From the NCBI GenBank assembly GCA_003139735.1, contig PLGA01000133.1, positions 1 to 7,788 of the forward strand: a stretch of DNA of 7,788 bases, read 5' to 3'. A program made the translations under genes and the position numbers. Below, piece by piece: positions 1-7,211 of the stretch. This stretch comes from Bryobacterales bacterium (GTDB lineage: Bacteria > Acidobacteriota > Terriglobia > Bryobacterales > Bryobacteraceae). The notes beneath the pieces were generated by a model, which saw nothing but the letters and a program-made list of their open reading frames with translations, made no database searches and was not told where the DNA came from. Position 1 is the stretch's first letter. Each line of letters starts with the position of its first letter.

Positions 1-474
1 ACCGAGACCGAAATGAAGGAAAAGAAGGCCAGGGTGGAAGACGCCATGCACGCCACGCGCGCGGCGGTTGAGGAAGGCATCGTTCCGGGCGGCGGCGTGG
101 CCCTGTTGCGCGCTTCGGATGCACTGAAGACCCTGAAGATGGACGGCGACGAGCAGATCGGCGTGAACATCGTGAGGCGCGCCTGCGAAGAGCCTCTGCG
201 CCAGATCGTGGTCAACTCCGGCACCGAGGGCGCCATTGTGGTCGGCAAGGTTCGCGAAAACGACAACCCGAACTTCGGCTACAACGCGGCCACGGATACC
301 TACGAGGACTTGGTGAAGGCGGGCGTGATCGACCCCACCAAGGTGACTCGCACGGCGCTCCAGAACGCCGCGTCCATCGCTTCCCTTATGCTCACCACGG
401 AAGCCATGATTGCGGACATTCCGGAGAAGAAGGCCCCGGCCGGCCCGCCGCACGGCGGAGAGATGGACTACTAG
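1..474 (+). CDS. groL: Chaperonin GroEL (Hsp60), C-terminal 157 residues; 5' end outside window
   Basis: GroEL forms the ATP-driven double-ring folding chamber in the cytoplasm together with GroES. The open frame enters at base 1 in the sequence [20 protein letters not shown] and holds the end of the intermediate domain and the C-terminal equatorial domain. Visible family landmarks are the catalytic Asp in [16 protein letters not shown] (residue 14 of the fragment, equivalent to E. coli D398), the glycine-rich [10 protein letters not shown] nucleotide loop, [13 protein letters not shown] and [28 protein letters not shown]. The family is about 545 residues long, so roughly 70% lies upstream of the window. 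The tail is [12 protein letters not shown] instead of the flexible GGM repeats of E. coli, though it stays Gly/Pro rich and ends in MDY. The gene stops at TAG 472-474, and a terminator follows about 30 bases later, so it ends its transcription unit. The identification is certain; whether it is the only groEL copy cannot be seen. Confidence 0.98.
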   Translation, partial: TETEMKEKKARVEDAMHATRAAVEEGIVPGGGVALLRASDALKTLKMDGDEQIGVNIVRRACEEPLRQIVVNSGTEGAIVVGKVRENDNPNFGYNAATDTYEDLVKAGVIDPTKVTRTALQNAASIASLMLTTEAMIADIPEKKAPAGPPHGGEMDY

Positions 475-504
475 AAGACCGATCCCCTTTTCGGAGGGTT
501 GATA

Positions 505-541
505 GCCGCGCTTCCCGGACCCCGGGGAGCGCGGCTTTTTT
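505..541 (+). terminator. Intrinsic terminator of groEL
   Basis: A 12-bp stem, GCCGCGCTTCCC (505-516) with GGGGAGCGCGGC (524-535), pairs throughout with one T-G wobble around a 7-base loop, and is followed directly by six T (536-541). It lies 30 bases after the groEL stop codon. This is a textbook Rho-independent terminator seen directly in the sequence. Confidence 0.93.
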
Positions 542-923
542 GCTTCTTGAGGCCTGGAATTAGCCGTTCAGTCTGTTTTAATCGGTTCTTAATGTTACGG
601 AACCCTTCCCGGTGTTAGTCCTATGTGTCCTGTATCCAGCCTGTATTCCAGAATTCATAAGTCCTAAACTCCCCAATTTTAAGCGGTTACACTCGGATGA
701 CGAGAGGATAGCACCTCCAGGGTGGTGGTGTCTCCTGATTTTTGTAGAAATTGACTCCGGCGATTCCCCTAAAGTGAATCTCATCTTTCACTTGCAAAGA
801 AATCCGACTCGCGTTACGTTATGGAATAGAGATTTGGACTGGCTGCAGGAAGAGTAGTGCCCTGCGCCCCGGCAGAGGGTTGCCGCATTCGAGTCCGGCC
901 GCTACAAAATTAACGACTGAGTT
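542..923. other. Intergenic stretch with no convincing gene
   Basis: This stretch of about 380 bases between the groEL terminator and the receptor gene is richer in A and T than its neighbours. An open frame at 612-857 on the plus strand encodes an 81-residue peptide with no recognisable family, no ribosome binding site and no codon pattern like the flanking genes, so I do not call it. A near-perfect tandem repeat, CCTGTATCCAG (629-639) then CCTGTATTCCAG (640-651), is present. The promoter of the downstream receptor gene should lie here, but I find no well-matched -35/-10 pair. The segment could be a long regulatory leader or the remains of a decayed gene. Confidence 0.5.
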
Positions 924-928
924 GGAGG
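924..928 (+). promoter_or_regulatory. Ribosome binding site of the TonB-dependent receptor gene
   Basis: GGAGG lies four bases before the ATG at 933-935. The spacing is a little short, but it is the only Shine-Dalgarno match nearby, and the ATG it serves opens directly into a signal peptide. It therefore decides the start. Confidence 0.75.
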
Positions 929-932
929 TCAA

Positions 933-3900
933 ATGAAAGCCGTGCATCCGAGTTTTAGGTCGGCAGTTTGGTTAATCGCTGCATCCCTTCTTTTCGCCGC
1001 GATGCTGTTCGGACAAGCGACGGACGGCATTATTGTCGGCGCCGTCTCAGACAGCACCGGCGCTGCCGTGCCGGGAGCCGCCATCACCGCGCTCAACAAA
1101 GCGACCGGCGTGAAGTATACGGCCGAGACGAACACGAGCGGTGAGTACCGCCTGAACAACGTTCCGATTGGAACCTACGACGTTTCCGCCACGGCCAAGG
1201 GGTTCGCGACGGCGACGACGGGCAACGTCGTGCTGGAATTGAACCATACTTCCTCGGTCAACCTGACCCTGGCGGTGGGCACACTCAGCACGAGCGTCGA
1301 GGTAACGGAATCGGCGGCCATGATCGATACGTCGACTTCCCAATTGCAGTCGACCTTCGATGCCATGGAGGCGATCGACGTTCCGACCGCCAGTTTCTCC
1401 AAGGTGATCAACGGGGCGGGCATCTATAATCTCAGCCTGCTCGGCGCCGGCGTGGCATCCTCGGGCGGCGTTGGACAGGGCACGGGCCCCAGCATCGCCG
1501 GGCAGCGGCCGGAGAACAACAGCTTCAACATCGACGGCGTGATGAACGACGCCCACTACACCACGGGTCCGATGATGTACGTTTCGAATGACGCCATCGC
1601 GGAGTTCAACCTGGTGCAAAATCAGTTCAGTCCGGAATTCGGCGGCGCATCGGGAGGCGTGTTCAACTCGGTGGTGAAGTCCGGAACCAACGAGATCCAC
1701 GGGTCGGTTTACGAGTACATGCAGAACCGCAAACTGAACGCCGTGGACGCGCAGGAGACGCAGCAGGGAATCTACTCCAATCCGCGCTTCGACAGCAACC
1801 GCCTCGGCGCCAGCATCGGCGGACCGGTCATTAAGAACAAGCTGTTCTACTACGGCGATTTCGAGTACAACCCGCTCGGCCAAACTGCAAACCCCTCTCA
1901 GACGGTCACCGCCCCAACCGCGGCTGGGCTTACCACTTTAAATGGCATGGCCGGTCTCAACAAGACCAATTTGGGAGTCTTCGAGCAATACGTGCCGGTG
2001 GCGGCGACGGCGAACGCCGGCACCACACTGGTGAACAGTGTAGCGATCCCGCTCGGCAACCTCTCGTTCGCCTCACCGAACTACACGAACTCGTACAATG
2101 CGGTGGCGGCGGTCGACTACGACATGAGCAACAGAGACCAGTTCCGCGCCCGGTTCCTGTACAACAACTCCACGGGAATCGACGCCGTGGCGAACGTGCC
2201 GGTGTTCTTCGCGCCCAATCCCAACATCAGCAAGAGCGGTTCGATATCGGAGTTCCACAATTTCAACGCGACCACAGAGAACGAGTTGCGCGTGGCATTC
2301 ACCCGCAATTTCAACAGCATTCAAGCCGGGAACTTCACGTTTCCGGGCTTGAGCATGTTCCCGAACCTGGCCTTCGACGACCTGAGTTTGCAACTCGGTC
2401 CGGATCCGAATACGCCCTCCGGCCAAATCGAGAACGACGCGCAACTTCAGGAGAGCCTGACTAAGACTTGGGGCCGCCATACGTTTAAGGCCGGCTTCCA
2501 GATGACCGACACCATCCTGTCCGGGTACTTCGTGCAGCGCGTCCGCGGCGATTACGACTATGCAAATCTCGGGCAGTACCTGCTCGACCAGCAACCGACC
2601 GGCGGCAACCTCTCGGGCGTGGACGGCGAACGCGACGCCGGCCTTCCAGACGTCCCCTACGGGTTTCTTCAGAGCGCCGGGTATTTCAATGACGACTTCC
2701 GTGTGACGCGCAACCTGACTCTCAACCTCGGGCTGCGCTACGAGTACGTCACGGTGCCGGTGGGATCCCGCTACCAGGCGCAGGACGCTGTCGCGAGCGT
2801 TCCCGGCGTGATCACTTTCGCCAATCCCAAACCCGACAAGAACGATTGGGCGCCACGCATCGGCTTCGCCTGGTCGCCGGGAACCGGCGGGGTCTGGTCG
2901 GTCCGCGGTGGCGTCAGCCGCGCGTATGACAATACCTACATCAACCTCAACCAGAACGCGTCGCCGCCGTACTTTGCCACCACGGTGGATGTGAACGATG
3001 CGAACCCGGTTACGAACGGGTTTCTAGCCCACGGCGGCTGCCCCGCCGAATGCGGTGGCGTGGCATCGGGTCCGCTGACTGCGGCCACCGCGCGTGCGAA
3101 CACCTCATCCTACACGTTCGACTATACGCGGCCCTACGCCTTGACCGGATCCATCGGCGTGCAGCGCATGCTCAAGAAGGACTACACCGTCGAGGCTCGC
3201 TACGTGCATACCAAGGGCGTTCACCTCTGGAACCAGACCCGTATGAATATTCTGGACCAGGTGACGCCGACGAACTACATTCCCACATACCTGTCCATGC
3301 CAAGCTCTGCCGTGCTGGCGGCCGACACCAAGACCCTTGGCGGCGTCGAATCCTATCTGGCGCCCGGCACCACCGCGCAGTTTCCGCACAACGATCTGGC
3401 GATTTATGGATTTCAAAATAACATCGTCGGGTATCACCCGTGGGGGAATTCAAAGTACGACGGCCTTGCGCTGCAGATGACCAAGCGGTATTCGAAGAAT
3501 TTCTCCTACATCCTGGCCTATACCTGGAGCCACAATCTGGACGATTCGACGGCGACGAACTTCTCGACCATTCTGTCGCCGCGGCGCGCTCAGGATTTCC
3601 AGAATATGCGCGCGGAGTGGGCTTCCTCAGCGCTTGACCGGCGGCAGCGTCTGACCATCACGCCGGTTTACGATTTCAGACCGTTCTCGAACGGCAAGTA
3701 CCTGATGAAGAACGTGGTTGGCAACTGGAACGTCTCCCTTACCTACACCTACCAGGCGCCCGAGTTCGCCACGGTTCAGAGCGGCGTTGATTCCAATTTG
3801 AACGGCGATAACGCCGGCGACCGCTCGATCATCAACCCGTCCGGCGCGGTCGCCGTGGGAAGCGGCGTCACCGGCTACAGCGCGGCCGGCTTGCCGTTAG

Positions 3901-4274
3901 CCGCGGGTAGCGCCGGCATTGTGGCGTACGTCGCCAATAACCCGAACGCCCGTTACGTGGTGGCTGGGGTGGGCGCTATGGCCAATGCCGGACGCAATAC
4001 GCTTCCGCTCGATCCCATCAACAACATCGACTTCGCGCTGACCAAGCGCCTGAATTTCGGCGAGAAGAAGGCCTTCACGGTGGGCGCGCAGATGTTCAAC
4101 CTGTTCAATCACCCGCAGTTCACGGGCGGGTATCTTTCCGACGTCTCGTCTTTCGGGACAAACGCGGTTTCCCGCAACTTCCTGACTCCGAACAACGTGA
4201 ACTTCGGCGAGTATCAGAAGTACTTCCCAAGCAATGCCCGTTCGATGCAGCTCACGGCGCATTTTATTTTCTAG
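933..4274 (+). CDS. TonB-dependent receptor-like outer-membrane protein with N-terminal carboxypeptidase-regulatory-like domain (Oar-like)
   Basis: This is a 1113-residue outer-membrane beta-barrel protein of the group greatly expanded in Acidobacteria, thought to import or bind large substrates such as glycans or peptides. Residues 1-29 form a signal peptide (basic start, hydrophobic core WLIAASLLFAAMLF, likely cut after FGQA). Residues 30 to about 115 form a carboxypeptidase-regulatory-like beta-sandwich (GAVSDSTGAAVPGA, then TSGEYRLNNVPIGTYDV). Residues of about 140-270 match the plug, with GQRPENNSFNIDGV at 190-203 and a glycine-rich stretch leading to VVKSGTNEIHGSVYEY. The remainder is a TonB-receptor-type barrel with NLGLRYEY at 598-605, FNLFNHPQF at 1055-1063 and a terminal Phe (HFIF), the usual signal for assembly by the BAM complex. 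I see no obvious TonB box near the mature N-terminus. The gene stands alone between two terminators, with no SusD, TonB or ExbB neighbour to suggest a substrate. The family call is firm; the substrate is unknown. Confidence 0.95.
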   Translation: MKAVHPSFRSAVWLIAASLLFAAMLFGQATDGIIVGAVSDSTGAAVPGAAITALNKATGVKYTAETNTSGEYRLNNVPIGTYDVSATAKGFATATTGNVVLELNHTSSVNLTLAVGTLSTSVEVTESAAMIDTSTSQLQSTFDAMEAIDVPTASFSKVINGAGIYNLSLLGAGVASSGGVGQGTGPSIAGQRPENNSFNIDGVMNDAHYTTGPMMYVSNDAIAEFNLVQNQFSPEFGGASGGVFNSVVKSGTNEIHGSVYEYMQNRKLNAVDAQETQQGIYSNPRFDSNRLGASIGGPVIKNKLFYYGDFEYNPLGQTANPSQTVTAPTAAGLTTLNGMAGLNKTNLGVFEQYVPVAATANAGTTLVNSVAIPLGNLSFASPNYTNSYNAVAAVDYDMSNRDQFRARFLYNNSTGIDAVANVPVFFAPNPNISKSGSISEFHNFNATTENELRVAFTRNFNSIQAGNFTFPGLSMFPNLAFDDLSLQLGPDPNTPSGQIENDAQLQESLTKTWGRHTFKAGFQMTDTILSGYFVQRVRGDYDYANLGQYLLDQQPTGGNLSGVDGERDAGLPDVPYGFLQSAGYFNDDFRVTRNLTLNLGLRYEYVTVPVGSRYQAQDAVASVPGVITFANPKPDKNDWAPRIGFAWSPGTGGVWSVRGGVSRAYDNTYINLNQNASPPYFATTVDVNDANPVTNGFLAHGGCPAECGGVASGPLTAATARANTSSYTFDYTRPYALTGSIGVQRMLKKDYTVEARYVHTKGVHLWNQTRMNILDQVTPTNYIPTYLSMPSSAVLAADTKTLGGVESYLAPGTTAQFPHNDLAIYGFQNNIVGYHPWGNSKYDGLALQMTKRYSKNFSYILAYTWSHNLDDSTATNFSTILSPRRAQDFQNMRAEWASSALDRRQRLTITPVYDFRPFSNGKYLMKNVVGNWNVSLTYTYQAPEFATVQSGVDSNLNGDNAGDRSIINPSGAVAVGSGVTGYSAAGLPLAAGSAGIVAYVANNPNARYVVAGVGAMANAGRNTLPLDPINNIDFALTKRLNFGEKKAFTVGAQMFNLFNHPQFTGGYLSDVSSFGTNAVSRNFLTPNNVNFGEYQKYFPSNARSMQLTAHFIF

Positions 4275-4303
4275 GTTCGGCGATACAGGCCGATTTGGGT
4301 TGC

Positions 4304-4332
4304 AAAGGCGCCCCGCAAGGGGCGCCTTTTTT
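4304..4332 (+). terminator. Strong intrinsic terminator between convergent genes
   Basis: An 11-bp perfect stem, AAAGGCGCCCC (4304-4314) with GGGGCGCCTTT (4319-4329), is closed by a GCAA tetraloop (GNRA type). A run of six T spans 4327-4332. It lies 30 bases after the receptor stop codon. Read from the other strand, the same hairpin ends in only three T before a G, so it would be a weaker terminator for the convergent gene, whose stop codon is at 4336-4338. Confidence 0.93.
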
Positions 4333-4335
4333 GGT

Positions 4336-5136
4336 TCACGCTTTCGCCGTCTTGGCCCCCCGCGCGGCAAAGGCCAGCCCGGACCAGGTTTCATCCACCG
4401 CGCACACCTTGTAATCCACCAGCCCCGCGGCCAGCCCCATTTCCCGCACAGCCGGTTCGGCGACGTCTCCCGCCAGCGCGGAGGTCTTCTTCGGCCAGAC
4501 GATCCAGAGCGTGCGCCCTTTGCGCATGTCCCGAGCCAGGGCTGGAACTTCGCGGCCCAGCGCCGCGGTGGATCGTACGAACACCAGGGTCACATCCGCG
4601 TCGCCCGCCTGCCGGTCGAACCGCACGCCGGGCGGAAGCGGCGCCAGCTTCGCCCGGAACCCCTCCGGCGCATGGAGCAGCGCCACCACCGAGTTCTCCC
4701 GAATGCGAAGCTTCTTGGGGAGCGGCGTGCCGGTGTAGCCCGCAAACGTGTCCGGTACCAGCGGCTGGCGCGCAGGTTGGCGCAAGGCCCTTCGCAGCGC
4801 CGCGCCGATTTTCGTCCACGTCGTGTAGATGGCATCGGGCAGCATGGCGCGCACGCCCGCGGTCTTTTCCGGGTCGCCCTCGATGAAGACCAGCGGAATC
4901 GGACGGGTAGCCTTGCGCTGGCGCAAGGCGATGCCGGCGGCGCCGCCCTGCGAGGGAATGCGGATCAAGTCGATGACGATGGCATCGGGCGGGTTGTCCG
5001 CGAGGGCGCGAAGGACTGCGCCGCCGGGTCCGGCATAGTGGTCGGCTTCGAAGCCCGCTTGGCGCAGGCGCTCGGCGCGCTCGGCGGCCTCGGGAGCGTT
5101 CCAGTGAATCAGCAGCACGCGGGGCATGCGCGCCAT
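4336..5136 (-). CDS. Two-domain protein: degenerate receiver-like N-terminus fused to DUF3052
   Basis: The product is a soluble 266-residue protein with no signal peptide. Residues 5 to about 115 have the alternating strand-helix pattern of a response-regulator receiver: PRVLLIHWN (strand 1), DAIVIDL (residues 51-57, with D56 at the phospho-acceptor position) and LVFIEGDPEKT (82-92). The acidic pair normally found after strand 1 is absent (HWNAPE instead), so phosphorylation by the usual Mg-dependent route looks unlikely. Residues of about 133-260 match DUF3052: YTGTPLPKKL (134-143), LLHAPEGF (153-160), LWIVWPKK (210-217) and DYKVCAVDETWSGLAF (241-256). The biochemical role of DUF3052 is not known to me. 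The first ATG (5134-5136) has only a weak GAG upstream; the ATG at 5125-5127 would remove three residues. The gene lies 84 bases after pxpA on the same strand and converges with the receptor gene. The DUF3052 call is strong; the receiver-like reading rests on pattern. Confidence 0.85.
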   Translation of the reverse strand: MARMPRVLLIHWNAPEAAERAERLRQAGFEADHYAGPGGAVLRALADNPPDAIVIDLIRIPSQGGAAGIALRQRKATRPIPLVFIEGDPEKTAGVRAMLPDAIYTTWTKIGAALRRALRQPARQPLVPDTFAGYTGTPLPKKLRIRENSVVALLHAPEGFRAKLAPLPPGVRFDRQAGDADVTLVFVRSTAALGREVPALARDMRKGRTLWIVWPKKTSALAGDVAEPAVREMGLAAGLVDYKVCAVDETWSGLAFAARGAKTAKA

Positions 5137-5158
5137 TTTATCTCAGGACCGGTGGGGT

Positions 5159-5219
5159 CGGGCCTTTTGGCCCGCGATGGCGCCTTCCGGCGTCATCGGC
5201 CGGGTGCCCCAGCCCGGCC
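5159..5219. repeat. Cluster of three adjacent hairpins between pxpA and the DUF3052 gene
   Basis: Three inverted repeats stand almost touching in an 84-base gap. The first is CGGGCC (5159-5164) with GGCCCG (5169-5174), around TTTT. The second is GATGGCGCC (5176-5184) with GGCGTCATC (5189-5197), around TTCC, with one G-T wobble (an A-C mismatch when read from the minus strand). The third is GGCCGGG (5198-5204) with CCCGGCC (5213-5219), around an 8-base loop. None is followed by a T-run in the minus-strand direction, so they are not simple intrinsic terminators. They could be a palindromic intergenic element, or a structure that stabilises or processes the mRNA. Confidence 0.6.
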
Positions 5220-5220
5220 C

Positions 5221-5886
5221 TCACCACGCCGCCAGCGCCTCGCGGCAGGCGGTCAGGATGGCGACCGCTCCAGGGGTGTCGCCATGGACGCAAATGGTTT
5301 GCGCGTTTCCCTCGCGGGCGAAGCGCAACGCCTGCGCGGCGGCCTCCCGTGCGTCGGTGATGAGGGCGTCGGGGAAGGCGCGGGAACGCAGCGAACCATC
5401 GGGTTCGTAACGGCGGTCGGCGAAGGCTTCGGCGGCCACCGGCAGGCCCACCTCGCGCCAAAGGCCGAGAGCGGGCGACCCGGCTAAGCCGAAAACCGTG
5501 GCGCGCGGGTTCCAGAGGAGGACCGCACGGCCGATGGGGCGGGCGGTTTCGCCGTCGCGAGCCGCCAGGTTGTAGAGCGCGCCGTGCGGTTTCACATGCA
5601 CGATCTCACCGCCGAGCCGCAGCGCCACGGCCTCCAGGCGGCCGATCTGCTCGCGGACGGAGGCTTCGATTTCGGCGGCGCTCATGGCGATTTCGACCCG
5701 TCCGAAGTTGGCGCGGTCGGGGTAGCCGGGGTGGGCGCCGATGCGCACGCCGCGGGCCAGGGCCAGGCGCGCGGTTCGCTCCATGGTGACGAGGTCGCCG
5801 GCATGACCGCCGCAGGCGATATTGGCGGAGGTGATGTGGTCTAGGAGCGCGGCTTCGGAGGCGCCGCCGGGCACGCCGCCGGGCAC
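5221..5886 (-). pseudogene. pxpA: LamB/YcsF family protein (5-oxoprolinase subunit A-like) lacking its conserved N-terminus
   Basis: PxpA proteins take part in ATP-dependent cleavage of 5-oxoproline to glutamate with PxpB and PxpC. Most of the family is unmistakable here: TSANIACGGHAGD (residues 19-31), GAHPGYPDRANFGR (50-63), HVKPHGALYN (97-106), FADRRYEPDGSL (155-166) and TICVHGDTPGAVAI (197-210). What is missing is the first strand, normally a short M-x-IDLNADLGEG segment about ten residues before SEAALLDHITSANIAC. In its place the frame reads TSSSGAAGVPGGVPGGA back to a TAA at 5914-5916, which is the stop codon of the ricin gene, and neither other frame restores the motif. The only starts are GTG at 5886 or 5874, neither with a Shine-Dalgarno sequence. 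The lost motif carries acidic residues conserved across the family, so activity is doubtful. No pxpB or pxpC lies nearby. The length is 221 residues against about 250. I call it a 5'-truncated gene; a shortened but expressed protein cannot be excluded. Confidence 0.75.
5863..5886. repeat. Tandem 12-base repeat at the pxpA 5' end
   Basis: GCCGCCGGGCAC occurs twice in direct tandem (5863-5874 and 5875-5886) and the next bases begin like a third copy (GCCGGCGGC). Read on the minus strand it gives VPGGVPGG. It sits exactly where pxpA homology fails, between the first conserved block and the ricin stop codon. Confidence 0.8.
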
Positions 5887-5913
5887 GCCGGCGGCGCCGG
5901 AGGATGAGGTGAC

Positions 5914-7155
5914 TTACGGCTGCAGCCGTTTCGTCACGTGAAGAACCGTTCCCGGCTTGGGCGTCAGAGCCTCAACCGCGGCGGCCGCGGCCTGAAACGA
6001 CTGGGTAAGGGTGGCGTTCGCGTTCGACGGCAGCACGCCATAGCTGCTGTTGGCCTTTTCGACCGTGATGTAATTCCAATCGACGCACGACGGAACCGAA
6101 CTCAGGGCGGTCATTTTATTGGACGCAGCATAGGTAATGCTCCCGGCGCCGGAGGAAAGGGTGGTGGTCCCTCCATTGAGATAGTCGACGAAGTCCACCT
6201 GGAAGGCTACAATCGGCGCCAGGTCGGCGGAAGTCACCCCACTGACCGACAGCAACGTGATGGTCTGGCTCCCCAAGGACTTCCCCGTATTGTCGAAGGC
6301 GGCGTACGACGCTCCGGTAATATTACCGCTCGAATCGTTCTGCAGGGAAATCTTGAGCCGATATCCGGCCGGCAGTTTCTGACTCGGCAGGGTGGCCAAC
6401 GCGACGATGTGGTTGACGATCTGCTTATTTGCCGCGGTCCAGTTATCGACCATGCAATAGAGCTGAGCGGGCGAGCTGTGCGGGTCGAGGTAAATCAGGT
6501 ACTGCTGTGCGGCGTCGAAGTCGCTCTTCGCGGAATACGCGTTGAGCTGGAAGCCGAAGCCGTCGCTGCCGACGATATCGGTGAAGACATTGATGGTGAC
6601 CGAGACTCCGGTCAACGACTTGCAGGCGCTGTCCAGAAGGTAGTTGTAATCGCTGCCGAGGCCGCCGGATGGGGCCGGCGTCGCCGCGACCGCCGACGGA
6701 AACGCCCCTCCGACCACCGTCCAGAGTTGGTTGCCGTAATTGGACGCCTTCAGCGGATAGGCGTCGAGCAACGTTCCGGGGGTGGTGGAAGCGCCCTGAA
6801 CGTCGATCACGCAGCCGTTCAGCTTGCTCACGATGAAGGAGTAGCCCGAACCCGCGGGATCGGGGACGAACTCCCAAAGTTGATTGCCGGTGCCAGAGGT
6901 CTTCTGCGTGTACGCGTCGAGCGCCGTTCCGGCCGCGGTGGAAGCGCCCTTTATATCGATCACGCTGCCGTCCAGTTTGCTCTTGATGAAGTAGTAGCCG
7001 GATCCCGCGGGATCTGCGACGAACTCCCAAAGCTGGTTGTCGGTCCCGGTTGTCTTCTGCGGAAATGCGTCGAGCGGCGCTCCGGTTGTCGTGGAGGCCG
7101 CCTGAATGTCGATCACGTTGCCCAGTTTGCTCTTGATGAAGTAGTAGGTACCCAT
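5914..7155 (-). CDS. Ricin-type beta-trefoil lectin domain protein with unrecognised C-terminal domain
   Basis: The product is a 413-residue protein. Residues 4-148 are three repeats of about 50 residues, each running from Y-x-FI-x-SKL through VID(I/V) and a small-residue loop to LDA(Y/F) and NQLW (NQLW at 40, 91 and 142). This is the single-trefoil architecture of carbohydrate-binding ricin B-like lectins. Repeat 1 is one residue short (KLGNVIDI against KLDGSVIDI). After a Pro/Ala/Gly linker, residues of about 165-413 form a domain I do not recognise. It looks rich in beta strands (GFGFQLNAYSA, QYLIYLDP, YRLKISLQND, ITGASYAAFD, VAFQVDFVDYL) and has three Cys. No signal peptide or membrane segment is seen. 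The start at 7153-7155 is chosen because AAGGAG stands seven bases before it and the lectin fold begins at once; an upstream ATG at 7209 adds 18 basic residues and has no such site. Sugar binding is a family inference; the role is unknown. Confidence 0.88.
   Translation of the reverse strand: MGTYYFIKSKLGNVIDIQAASTTTGAPLDAFPQKTTGTDNQLWEFVADPAGSGYYFIKSKLDGSVIDIKGASTAAGTALDAYTQKTSGTGNQLWEFVPDPAGSGYSFIVSKLNGCVIDVQGASTTPGTLLDAYPLKASNYGNQLWTVVGGAFPSAVAATPAPSGGLGSDYNYLLDSACKSLTGVSVTINVFTDIVGSDGFGFQLNAYSAKSDFDAAQQYLIYLDPHSSPAQLYCMVDNWTAANKQIVNHIVALATLPSQKLPAGYRLKISLQNDSSGNITGASYAAFDNTGKSLGSQTITLLSVSGVTSADLAPIVAFQVDFVDYLNGGTTTLSSGAGSITYAASNKMTALSSVPSCVDWNYITVEKANSSYGVLPSNANATLTQSFQAAAAAVEALTPKPGTVLHVTKRLQP
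6712..7146 (-). repeat. Three internal repeats encoding the beta-trefoil
   Basis: The units are about 7146-6997 (150 bases), 6996-6844 (153) and 6843-6712 (132, ending shortly after NQLW). They remain similar at the DNA level: for example AACTCCCAAAG occurs at the same place in the first two units, and GATCACG before GTCGAT-like codons recurs in all three. This points to internal duplication within the gene. Units 1 and 2 are the most alike (GSGYYFIKSKL and NQLWEFV shared), which suggests the latest duplication. Confidence 0.75.
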
Positions 7156-7162
7156 CTTATTT

Positions 7163-7168
7163 CTCCTT
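7163..7168 (-). promoter_or_regulatory. Ribosome binding site of the ricin-domain gene
   Basis: The minus strand reads AAGGAG, with seven bases between it and the ATG at 7155-7153. This near-ideal site fixes the start of the lectin protein and argues against the upstream ATG at 7209. Confidence 0.85.
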
Positions 7169-7211
7169 CGCTTAACCGGAATTTCAGTTTTGGCACCCCC
7201 CGGTTTCAATT

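Noticed and set aside
612..857. An 81-residue open frame on the plus strand between groEL and the receptor gene
   Set aside because: It has no ribosome binding site, no recognisable family and no codon bias like its neighbours, and a competing open frame of similar length lies on the other strand (784-578).
865..905. A tRNA-like stretch with TTCGAGTCC followed by GGCCGCTAC
   Set aside because: The five bases on either side of the would-be T-loop do not pair, and I find no matching acceptor, D or anticodon arm upstream.
1047..1883. A 278-residue open frame on the minus strand inside the receptor gene
   Set aside because: The plus-strand frame carries the conserved carboxypeptidase-regulatory-like and plug motifs; this one has no family resemblance.
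4234..5487. A 417-residue open frame on the plus strand
   Set aside because: It is antisense to the DUF3052 and pxpA genes, both clearly coding by conserved motifs. It overlaps the receptor end and the terminator, and its composition is Arg/Gly-rich as expected of a GC-rich shadow frame.
7156..7209. An 18-residue N-terminal extension of the lectin protein from the ATG at 7209
   Set aside because: It is basic rather than a signal peptide, has no ribosome binding site, and begins too close to the predicted transcription start (about 7205) to be translated from that promoter.
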